37,599 bases of DNA. Origin: an uncultured Clostridia bacterium. GTDB taxonomy: Bacteria; Bacillota; Clostridia; Christensenellales; UBA1242. The position numbers and the translations under genes were made by a program. Every line of letters begins with the position of its first letter. The stretch's first letter is position 1. Where the stretch lies: the NCBI GenBank assembly GCA_944350015.1, contig CALVNW010000013.1:1-37599 (forward strand). The letters run 5' to 3'. The notes below the pieces were generated by a model, which saw only the letters and a list, made by a program, of their open reading frames with translations, was not told the origin of the DNA and ran no database searches. Shown one piece after another: positions 23,624-31,285 of this stretch.

Positions 23624-23753
23624 ATGTTACAAAACTATATGTTTTTAACATTACAAACAAAATTATAAAAACCAATTTAAAAGTTGCATTTTAAAAACTA
23701 TTAACAGTTATACACTTATTGATGCAACGTTTTTGTTTGATGTTTTATTAAAA

Positions 23754-24311
23754 TCAATTATTATAGATATTGCCTTTATTTTTCTTTTCGTTTAATGGGC
23801 TAAGAATAACTTTGCCTTCTTTTAAACTTTTTTGGACATCTATTACACGCTGATTGCTTGAGCCCTTAAATCTGAGTGTGATATCCTTAAGCTCCTCTTT
23901 AAATTCGCCGTCTACAAGAATATCAATGCAAGACAAAAACTCTCTTGTCCAAGGCGCACAAGCTCTGCTAGGCGAAAGAAGTTCGCTATCAAGCAGATAG
24001 CCACTATAGCACCATATGTTTTTGTTTGGATAAAGCTCTTTTACTCTCTTTACAAGTGGCAGGAGAGTTTTTTGATTGGCAGGCTCCATAGGTTCGCCAC
24101 CAAGCAGTGTCAAACCATTTATAAAGTCATTATCAAGAGATTTAATTATCTCGTCCTCAACTTCTTGCGTGTAGGGCTTGCCATAGGCAAAGTCCCAGGT
24201 CTCGGGATTAAAACAACCTTTACAGTGGTGCGTGCAACCGCTAACAAAAAGGGAGGTGCGCACTCCTTCACCATTTGCTATGTCGTAATATTTTATGTTT
24301 CCGTAGTGCAT
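23754..24311 (-). CDS. nrdG: Anaerobic ribonucleotide reductase activating protein NrdG
   Basis: 185 residues from the ATG at 24311. This start is preferred to the ATG at 24323 because GGGAGG lies between the two, 5 nt before 24311. Radical-SAM cluster motif CTHHCKGC (Cx3Cx2C, about residues 26-33) and the TLLGGEPM SAM-contact motif. NrdG uses a 4Fe-4S cluster and S-adenosylmethionine to make the glycyl radical on NrdD. It follows nrdD on the same strand after 81 bp, so the two are an operon. The C-terminus has a Lys/Asn tail. Confidence 0.96.
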   Translation of the reverse strand: MHYGNIKYYDIANGEGVRTSLFVSGCTHHCKGCFNPETWDFAYGKPYTQEVEDEIIKSLDNDFINGLTLLGGEPMEPANQKTLLPLVKRVKELYPNKNIWCYSGYLLDSELLSPSRACAPWTREFLSCIDILVDGEFKEELKDITLRFKGSSNQRVIDVQKSLKEGKVILSPLNEKKNKGNIYNN

Positions 24312-24392
24312 AACTCCTCCCATTGTTAATTGTGTAAATTTTTGCCTAAAAGATTTCCTTGCAAAAGCATTTAATTTTTATTAATGTTGATA

Positions 24393-26558
24393 TTATAGGT
24401 GCAGTACTCTATCTTTGATTTCCTGCGTTCTGCCTTGGTTCCAGAATTGGCTTCCAATATACCCGCAAGTTCGACGCGCAACATTCATCTTTGTTTGGTC
24501 GCGGTTGTGGCAGTTAGGACATTCCCAAACGAGTTTGCCATCATCGTCCTCAACGATTTGTATTTCGCCATCATAGCCACAAACTTGGCAGTAATCTGAC
24601 TTGGTATTAAGTTCGGCATACATAATATTGTCATAAATAAATTTGATGACTTGAAGCACTGCCTCAATATTATCTTGCATATTAGGAACTTCTACATAGC
24701 TTATAGCGCCACCTGTAGAAAGTGCTTGGAATTGACTTTCAAACTTAAGCTTATCAAAGGCATTTATATGCTCGGTTACGTGCACGTGATAGCTGTTTGT
24801 GATGTAATTCTTGTCAGTAATGCTAGGGATGATGCCAAATCGTTTTTGAAGGCACTTAGCAAACTTGTAAGTTGTGCTTTCAAGTGGTGTGCCATATATG
24901 CTAAAGCCAATGTTGGTTTCAGCTTTCCATTTGTTGCAGGCGTCATTCATATGTTTCATAACGTCAAGCGCGAATGGAGTTGCCTCGCTATCGGTATGAG
25001 ATTTTCCTGTCATATATTTTGTGCATTCATACAGTCCAGCATATCCAAGAGAAATAGTAGAATAACCGCCATAGAGGAGTTTGTCAATCTTCTCGCCTGG
25101 CTTAAGTCTTGCGATTGCGCCGTGTTGCCAAAGGATTGGTGCGGCATCTGACAAGGTGCCTTTAAGTCTGTTATGTCTGCACATAAGGGCCTCATAGCAA
25201 AGCTCAAGTCTCTCGTCAAGTATCTTCCAAAATTTCTTTATATCGCCACCGCTAGAGAGTGCAACGTCAACAAGGTTGATAGTTACAACGCCTTGGTTAA
25301 ATCTACCATAGAATTTGTAGTTGCCATTCTCGTCCTTCCAAGGTGAAAGCGCACTACGGCAACCCATAACAGGGAAGCAGTTGCCTTCTTTAAGCTCCTT
25401 CATCTTCTTTTCAGAGATATAGTCAGGAACAAGTCTCTTTGCTGTACACTTAGCGGCAAGCTCGGTCAAATAATAGTATTTGCTTTCAGGGTGAATATTG
25501 TTCTCTTCAAGCACATATATGATTTTAGGGAAAGCAGGAGTAATTGCAACGCCTTTTTCATTCTTAACGCCGTCATAGCGCTGTTTAAGGGTCTCTTCAA
25601 TGATAAGGGCAAGGTCCTCTCTCTCGCGTTCGTTTTTAGCCTCACCAAGATACAAGAACTCGGTCACAAAAGGTGCTTGTCCGTTTGTTGTCATAAGGGT
25701 GATAACTTGATATTGTATAGTTTGTACACCGCGATTGATTTCGGCGCGAACTCTCTTTTCGGTGATCTTGTCAACCATTTCAGGGTCAGCCTTACCGCAA
25801 GCCTCGATAAGCTCGTTTTCAACGTCCTTCTTTATCTTTTGACGTGATACATCAACGAATGGCGCAAGGTGAGCAAGACTTATGCTCTGTCCACCATATT
25901 GGCTTGATGCAACCTGTGCAACAATCTGCGTTGCAATATTGCAAGCGGTTGAAAATGAGTGTGGTTTTTCAATGAGTGTGTTTGATATAACTGTGCCATT
26001 TTGAAGCATATCTTCAAGGTTTACAAGGTCGCAGTTATGCATTCTTTGAGCAAAATAGTCGGCATCGTGGAAGTGAATTAGCCCTTCTTCGTGTGCCTTC
26101 CAAATATGCTCTGGAAGCAAAAATCTCTTTGTAAGGTCCTTGCTTACCTCGCCCGCCATATAGTCACGTTGAACGCTGTTGACGGTAGGGTTTTTATTGC
26201 TGTTTTCTTGCTTAACCTCTTCATTTTGGCAATCAATAAGCGAAAATATCTGCTTATCTGTGGTGTTGACCTGTCGTGCAAGCTGTCTAATATAACGATA
26301 GGTGATGTAGTTTTTAGCAACCTCAAAAGCGCATTGCTCCATTATACCAAATTCAACGAAGTCTTGTATCTCTTCAACGCCTACTGCACGTCCCATAGAA
26401 GTGCATTCGTCGGTAACTTTGGCAACAATCTTGTCGATTTGTGCCTCTGACAGTCTCTTAGACACATCGTCTACTGACAGATTAGCCTTTGTGATGGCAT
26501 TTTTGATTTTAGAGTTGTCAAACACCATCTCTTGTCCATTTCGCTTAATAATTTTCAT
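24393..26558 (-). CDS. nrdD: Anaerobic (class III) ribonucleoside-triphosphate reductase NrdD
   Basis: 721 residues, the usual length. N-terminal ATP-cone (1 to about 90; MKIIKRNGQ) for allosteric control. Active-site cysteines in RMHNCDLVNLEDML and FPVMGCRSALSPW. A C-terminal zinc site (CQVC and CPNC) precedes the radical-bearing RRTCGYIG motif with Gly699. The enzyme reduces NTPs to dNTPs without oxygen, using formate as electron donor in related systems. GGGAGG lies 5 nt before the ATG. It is followed by nrdG and is divergent from a Crp/Fnr regulator. The predicted -10 at 26633-26628 has no good -35 but has a regulator-type dyad centred at -41.5. Confidence 0.97.
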   Translation of the reverse strand: MKIIKRNGQEMVFDNSKIKNAITKANLSVDDVSKRLSEAQIDKIVAKVTDECTSMGRAVGVEEIQDFVEFGIMEQCAFEVAKNYITYRYIRQLARQVNTTDKQIFSLIDCQNEEVKQENSNKNPTVNSVQRDYMAGEVSKDLTKRFLLPEHIWKAHEEGLIHFHDADYFAQRMHNCDLVNLEDMLQNGTVISNTLIEKPHSFSTACNIATQIVAQVASSQYGGQSISLAHLAPFVDVSRQKIKKDVENELIEACGKADPEMVDKITEKRVRAEINRGVQTIQYQVITLMTTNGQAPFVTEFLYLGEAKNEREREDLALIIEETLKQRYDGVKNEKGVAITPAFPKIIYVLEENNIHPESKYYYLTELAAKCTAKRLVPDYISEKKMKELKEGNCFPVMGCRSALSPWKDENGNYKFYGRFNQGVVTINLVDVALSSGGDIKKFWKILDERLELCYEALMCRHNRLKGTLSDAAPILWQHGAIARLKPGEKIDKLLYGGYSTISLGYAGLYECTKYMTGKSHTDSEATPFALDVMKHMNDACNKWKAETNIGFSIYGTPLESTTYKFAKCLQKRFGIIPSITDKNYITNSYHVHVTEHINAFDKLKFESQFQALSTGGAISYVEVPNMQDNIEAVLQVIKFIYDNIMYAELNTKSDYCQVCGYDGEIQIVEDDDGKLVWECPNCHNRDQTKMNVARRTCGYIGSQFWNQGRTQEIKDRVLHL

Positions 26559-26627
26559 TTTATCCTCCCTGTGAAGCCAAAAAAGTTTTTTATGTAATTT
26601 TCTTGCTTTTGTTGACTTTCTATGGGA

Positions 26628-26633
26628 ATTATA
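26628..26633 (-). promoter_or_regulatory. nrdD -10 element
   Basis: TATAAT on the - strand (26633-26628), predicted start 26621. No recognisable -35 is present, consistent with an activator-dependent promoter. Confidence 0.65.
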
Positions 26634-26654
26634 CTACACTTTTTCTATAAATTG

Positions 26655-26670
26655 TGTTGTTTTTACAACA
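26655..26670. promoter_or_regulatory. Candidate Crp/Fnr operator between nrdD and its divergent regulator gene
   Basis: TGTTGT-TTTT-ACAACA is a perfect 16-bp dyad, the same 5-6-5 size as CRP core sites (TGTTG-N6-CAACA). Its centre is 41.5 bp upstream of the predicted nrdD start, the class II activator position. It also lies 14 bp before the start codon of the regulator itself, so it could allow autoregulation. Confidence 0.65.
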
Positions 26671-26683
26671 TTTTGAGGTATTT

Positions 26684-27364
26684 ATGGAAAATTTTTCAGA
26701 GATTAAGAAGACCAAAATTTTTGCAGAAATTAGCGAAAATGATATGCAGGCGATGGCATATTGCCTTAAAATAAAGTTTGCAAACTATAACAAAAATGAC
26801 ACTATAGTTAGCCAAGGCACGCCTGCCGAGAACGTTTATCTTATCTTAAAAGGTGGCGCCAAAGTTGAAAATATTGACTCTCGTGGCGACATTTCGATTA
26901 TCACCAAGCTTAAAGCGGGCGGAGTGTTTGGAATTGAAAGTAGTTATAGCGGAGAGGAAGAATATAGCGAGTATCTTATAGCCACAGAGAACAGTTTGGT
27001 GATGATTATGAATAGGCATAGGCTTATCAATCCTTGCCAAAATAAATGCAAGAGGCACGATATTGTTGTAAAAAATCTTGTCAAGCTTATTGTTGAGCGC
27101 AATGCAGAGCTAATTGAGAAACTAAGGCTACTTTCTAAAAAGAACACTCGTGAAAAGGTGCTTGCATACCTTTATAGACAAAGTTCGCTTGCAGGGTCGG
27201 TATATTTTGATATACCTTATAATAAGACCGAGCTAGCAAACTATCTTTCAGTTGATAGGAGCGCCTTATCAACAGTTTTATCAAAACTAAAAGAAGAGGG
27301 CATAATAGATTTTGACAAAAAGCACTATCATATAGATATAAATAGGACAGATATTAGTAAGTAA
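26684..27364 (+). CDS. Crp/Fnr-family transcription regulator
   Basis: 226 residues from the ATG at 26684, chosen for its GAGG site; an upstream GTG at 26654 would make the dyad coding and is rejected. Residues about 15-120 are a cyclic-nucleotide-type beta-barrel (YNKNDTIVSQGTPAENVYLILKGGAKV), a long dimer helix follows (about 128-155), and a Crp-type winged helix ends the protein (NKTELANYLSVDRSALSTVLSKLKEEG). A CQNKC pair in the hinge region and one more Cys near residue 28 are present, but no N- or C-terminal Fnr iron-sulfur motif, so the signal is unknown. Being divergent from nrdD, it probably controls the anaerobic reductase. Confidence 0.9.
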   Translation: MENFSEIKKTKIFAEISENDMQAMAYCLKIKFANYNKNDTIVSQGTPAENVYLILKGGAKVENIDSRGDISIITKLKAGGVFGIESSYSGEEEYSEYLIATENSLVMIMNRHRLINPCQNKCKRHDIVVKNLVKLIVERNAELIEKLRLLSKKNTREKVLAYLYRQSSLAGSVYFDIPYNKTELANYLSVDRSALSTVLSKLKEEGIIDFDKKHYHIDINRTDISK

Positions 27365-27462
27365 GGCTGATTATTACTTTTTGTGTTACATTTTAACAAT
27401 TACAAAATCTTGCACAATAACATTGAACGATGGGATTATTTAGGTAACTAATTGTACTAAAC

Positions 27463-27501
27463 AACAAAAAGGCGAGCAGTAAATCTGCTTGCCTTTTTGT
27501 T
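27463..27501. terminator. Bidirectional terminator between the regulator and the HAD gene
   Basis: A 17-bp stem with one wobble (27463-27479 with 27485-27501) around a 5-nt loop, flanked by A and T runs. It serves convergent genes. Confidence 0.92.
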
Positions 27502-27512
27502 TGTTAATCTAG

Positions 27513-28091
27513 TTATTGTTTTTCGTTTTTTTCCTCCATCTCCTCACAAACCTTTTGGATTGCGGTGGCGACGCCGTAGCTATGTTTGGTCGTCTTTATG
27601 ACATTTTCTATATTGGGGATAAATCGGCGGTTGTTTGCAAGTATCATATATTTTTTACATTTGACGTTTGCTTTTATCATAGGCAGGTCATTATCTTTAT
27701 CATCTCCGATAAAAAGGTAAAGAGAGGCGCTATTGTCTTTATCTATTATTTTACGCGATAGTTCCACGCCGTCAAGTTTGGTTTTCCCGCCAAGGCTTAT
27801 TGGTTTTGAAAAAGTAAACTTCTCGCCATTATGTTCAATAAGAGTAAGTTCCTCTCCGCCATTTTTGATTATGCCTTTATAAAAAACTCTTTGATAATTG
27901 GGACACATAAACAAAAAATTCGTCACGTCATCTTCTAAGGTAACGTTCGCCTTTGTAATCACGTATATTTCTAGATTATCTTGACATAAATTTGCAAGCC
28001 TTGATATGGCATTAAAATATTTATAGCCTCTTCTTTTAAGGTAAATATCTTCAATAGTATTATTAAAATCAATATAAATTATAGTTTTCAT
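27513..28091 (-). CDS. HAD-superfamily-like protein with altered motif I
   Basis: 192 residues. Motif I reads IYIDFNNT (Asp8, then Asn10 where active HAD phosphatases have Asp), motif II is VITKAN (Thr46) and the acidic C-terminal motif is FIGDDKDNDLPM. The overall order is that of a HAD hydrolase with a small cap. The nucleophile Asp8 is kept, but the general acid/base Asp is replaced, as in HAD members that are not phosphatases or have poor activity. The C-terminus is Glu/Lys-rich. No specific function can be given. It is divergent from the RNase R-like gene. Confidence 0.7.
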   Translation of the reverse strand: MKTIIYIDFNNTIEDIYLKRRGYKYFNAISRLANLCQDNLEIYVITKANVTLEDDVTNFLFMCPNYQRVFYKGIIKNGGEELTLIEHNGEKFTFSKPISLGGKTKLDGVELSRKIIDKDNSASLYLFIGDDKDNDLPMIKANVKCKKYMILANNRRFIPNIENVIKTTKHSYGVATAIQKVCEEMEEKNEKQ

Positions 28092-28217
28092 AACAATATT
28101 TTACCACAAAACAGCAAAAAATCAAGAGGGAAAATAGTAAAACATTTTTACAAAACTAGTAAGTTTTTACAAATAAAAAAATAATTAAAAAATATTTAAA
28201 AAATATCCAAATTGTTA

Positions 28218-28246
28218 TTGAAAAAACAAGTTATTTGTGTTATCCT
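28218..28246 (+). promoter_or_regulatory. Promoter of the RNase R-like gene
   Basis: TTGAAA (28218-28223), a 17-nt spacer, TATCCT (28241-28246) preceded by TGT, an extended -10. The predicted start near 28253 lies downstream of the ATG at 28235, so translation must begin at 28268. Confidence 0.6.
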
Positions 28247-28267
28247 AGAATCGGAAGAAAGGGAAAT

Positions 28268-31030
28268 ATGAGTAATAAAAAACAAGTTAAAGATATTATT
28301 AATCAAGAAAAAGTCTTTAGGGCTATTGCAGAAAACCCAGGAGACTTAGTTACAGTCCAAGAGAGACTTATTAAGCACAAAGTTGTTGACTCAAGAACAA
28401 AACTGCGAAATGCGCTTGAGGCGCTCACTAGAGAAGGGCGAATTGCAGTAAAAGGCAAAGAGGTTTCTATAAATCCATCGCTTATTAAACAGGGGAGATT
28501 TGTGCAATCTGGCGCAAGTGGCTACATTGTGCTAGATGGCGACTCGCACCAATACTATATTGATAGAAATGATATAAATGGTGCAAAACCAAACTCAAGC
28601 GTGCTTGTGTCCTTCTATCAAAAAGTTACCAAAAGCGGAGTTGTTAGCGTTCCGTTTATTGCAGGTCAGGCGCGTGAAAAAGAAATTGTCGCTGGAAGCG
28701 TTGAGCCTGAGCAAGAAGATATTGTTTACGGCAGAGTGATGAAAACAAATCACGACGAGCTTATATTTTTGCCGAATGACAAGAGGCGTTTTCGCCTTCC
28801 AATCTTTATTGGCAATGATAAGAGAACGGTTGCAAAATTCCAAGATAAGATTTGTACGATGAAAATCATAGACGGCGAAGAGGGTGACAGACAGGCTGTA
28901 GGCATTTTGCTTGATATAAAGGGTGATGCAGGCAATCCGATAGCAGAATATGATGCAATTGCAGAAAGTCACGGCGCAATAATGAGTTTCTCTGACCCTG
29001 CAGTGCAGAAGGAAATAGCAGAATTGCCAACAGAGGTAGACCTATCATACTATAGCCTTTGCAGTGAAGAGCAGTACTTATCAAGCTTTGAAAAAGAGCC
29101 TATTGTTGATTTGCGCGGACTAAACTTTACCACGACCGACCCTGCAACTTGCAAGGATATGGATGATGCTATTTATTCAACCTTTGATAGAGATGGCAAT
29201 CTTGTCACATATGTTGCGGTTGCAAATGTCACTAAGTATGTAAGGCTTAACAGCGAGATTGGTAGACGCTACGTAAAGGCAGGCTTTACTACATATGCAC
29301 CAAACAAGGCATACAACATCTTGCCTCCAGAGCTTTCCACCAACATATGTTCACTTAATCCAGATGTGGATAGACTTGCGCTTGTAATAAAATCTGTGAT
29401 AGACCCAAGGACAGGCAAACCAATCTCAAGTTCCATTATGGATGCGGTTATCAGAAGCAAAGAAAAATACAGTTATGAGCAGGCACAGGAGATTTGCGAT
29501 ATGAGCAAAATAAGCGAAAAGCAACTAAAAACAAAATGTCAAAAGGGGGAGCCACTTACAAGAGAAGAGCAGGTTGTAATGAACAGTCTTGCTTCAGATT
29601 TGCTTTGGAAGGGCTTTAAAGATAGAGATATAATAGAATTTGACTCAAATAATGAGTATGACGTCCTCCTTAATGCTGATATGTCCGATATTGTTGATTT
29701 GCAAAAGCAAGAGCATATCAAATATCATAAGGTTATAGAGGCGTTTATGATAAGCGCAAATGAAACGACTGCAGAGTATGCGCTAAAGAATAATATACCA
29801 AACATATATCGTGTTCACGACCTTCCAAATGAGACCAAACTTGCACGAGCATATGAGTTTTTCGGATATCTAGGCATACCTTTTGATGGAAATTTATCAC
29901 CAATAGGAATAAGAAATGTAGTCGAGTTTGTAAAAGGCACTGAAAAAGAAAAGGTGGTCAATAACTTCCTTGTTCGACTTCAAAGCAAGGCCAAGTACTG
30001 TAATACTCCAAATCCAGCCGATGTGCGAATGATAGGCAAACCATCTCTATATAAAAAACCGCCTAAATCCACATCAAGGTCGGCAGGTACAAACTTTGAA
30101 AGAGAAAAAGATGATATCTTAAGAGAGGGCATCAGCCACTTTGGACTTCAAAGTCAGCACTACTCTCATACGACATCACCAATAAGAAGGGTGACAGACT
30201 ATGTGACGCACTATAACATCCTAGCCCATATCAAGGGTAAAAAGATGCTTGACGAAAAAATTGTGCGCGAAATTGCATTATGGGCAAATCAAATGCAAGA
30301 CGCAGTTGATAGCTCTGAATATGAATTTAGAGAGCTTAACGGAGCAATTTACTGCACTCATCATATAAATGAAACTATGAAGGGAAGAATTTGCTCCTTT
30401 AGAAAACTTGCCGACAAAAAGGATGTTTCAGCTGATGAGGTGGTGGTAATTGTAGAAAATGAAGATAAAGGTGTGAAAGTTGAGCTTCCTCTCTGCGAAG
30501 TGCTTGCATATCGCGGTGGCAACTGCAGAAACATCGCAGTTTCGGCAAATGGTAGCGCAATTATCAATAAAGAGACTAAGGCACCAATTTTGACCCTTAG
30601 CCAGGAGCTTACCTTTAGAATTACCGAAAGCGATAGAAATACAAGACAGGTGCTTGGTAGTATGAATTTGACTCCAGAAAACGATAGACGCACTAGTCCT
30701 GCACGAAAAGGCGGCGCGATAATAGATTTGCCAAAAGCGCCTACCGATAGAAAAGTTGAACAGATGCTCAAAAATCGTGAGTTTTGTAAGGGATGTGCCT
30801 TAGCCGCTCAAAATCGTGAAGATGAAATCAATAGATATGGCTATAAATTTAAAAACCAAATAAATTATGGCGATATCGCAGGCGAGATGTATAATAACGA
30901 GGCATATTATGCAAATAGGGCGCAAAGCAAGTCACATAAGAGAAAGAAGTATAAAGAACTAATCGAAGAGCAACTTGCACAAGGTGAAGAAGAGTTTGCG
31001 CAAGAGCCAGATGACGACGAGAAAGAATAA
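28268..31030 (+). CDS. rnr: RNase R/II-family 3'-5' exoribonuclease
   Basis: 920 residues from the ATG at 28268, preceded by AAAGGGAA. An N-terminal winged-helix-like region (about 1-75) and cold-shock-like domains (about 75-235) precede a central RNB catalytic domain (about 275-650). The RNB acidic motif TTDPATCKDMDDAIYS keeps the four aspartates that bind magnesium, and HTTSPIRRVTDY is the RNA-binding signature. A C-terminal S1-like beta region (about 680-785) is less clear. A Lys- and then acid-rich tail ends the protein. It would degrade structured RNA from 3' ends in mRNA and rRNA quality control. It has a strong own promoter and terminator. The symbol rests on domain similarity. Confidence 0.9.
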   Translation: MSNKKQVKDIINQEKVFRAIAENPGDLVTVQERLIKHKVVDSRTKLRNALEALTREGRIAVKGKEVSINPSLIKQGRFVQSGASGYIVLDGDSHQYYIDRNDINGAKPNSSVLVSFYQKVTKSGVVSVPFIAGQAREKEIVAGSVEPEQEDIVYGRVMKTNHDELIFLPNDKRRFRLPIFIGNDKRTVAKFQDKICTMKIIDGEEGDRQAVGILLDIKGDAGNPIAEYDAIAESHGAIMSFSDPAVQKEIAELPTEVDLSYYSLCSEEQYLSSFEKEPIVDLRGLNFTTTDPATCKDMDDAIYSTFDRDGNLVTYVAVANVTKYVRLNSEIGRRYVKAGFTTYAPNKAYNILPPELSTNICSLNPDVDRLALVIKSVIDPRTGKPISSSIMDAVIRSKEKYSYEQAQEICDMSKISEKQLKTKCQKGEPLTREEQVVMNSLASDLLWKGFKDRDIIEFDSNNEYDVLLNADMSDIVDLQKQEHIKYHKVIEAFMISANETTAEYALKNNIPNIYRVHDLPNETKLARAYEFFGYLGIPFDGNLSPIGIRNVVEFVKGTEKEKVVNNFLVRLQSKAKYCNTPNPADVRMIGKPSLYKKPPKSTSRSAGTNFEREKDDILREGISHFGLQSQHYSHTTSPIRRVTDYVTHYNILAHIKGKKMLDEKIVREIALWANQMQDAVDSSEYEFRELNGAIYCTHHINETMKGRICSFRKLADKKDVSADEVVVIVENEDKGVKVELPLCEVLAYRGGNCRNIAVSANGSAIINKETKAPILTLSQELTFRITESDRNTRQVLGSMNLTPENDRRTSPARKGGAIIDLPKAPTDRKVEQMLKNREFCKGCALAAQNREDEINRYGYKFKNQINYGDIAGEMYNNEAYYANRAQSKSHKRKKYKELIEEQLAQGEEEFAQEPDDDEKE

Positions 31031-31051
31031 AAGTAGAGAAAACATAAGAAC

Positions 31052-31082
31052 AAAAAGGCAAGGAATTAACCCTTGCTTTTTT
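31052..31082 (+). terminator. Intrinsic terminator after the RNase R-like gene
   Basis: A 12-bp stem with one wobble (31052-31063 with 31071-31082), a 7-nt loop and a T run. Confidence 0.88.
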
Positions 31083-31236
31083 AGTATTTCTCGTTAAAAT
31101 AAAATTGTGAGCAAAAATTGAGCAAAAATGAAAATGTTATTTTTATTTTTCTCCTCTTTTAATTTTTAAATCATCTCTATTATATCCACCGAAATTTTTT
31201 ATCTCTAATAATTTTTCAGTAATTTTTTCACATTGT

Positions 31237-31266
31237 TTGACAATAAATAGAAAATAAGATTAAAAT
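31237..31266 (+). promoter_or_regulatory. Phosphoketolase promoter with overlapping dyad
   Basis: TTGACA (31237-31242), an 18-nt spacer, TAAAAT (31261-31266). A small perfect dyad ATTGT-TTG-ACAAT (31232-31244) covers the -35. Confidence 0.65.
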
Positions 31267-31285
31267 GTAAGTTATAGAGGAGATT

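Noticed and set aside
24651..25151. 166-codon open frame on the + strand
   Set aside because: It lies wholly antisense to nrdD, whose motifs are complete, and has no ribosome site or promoter.
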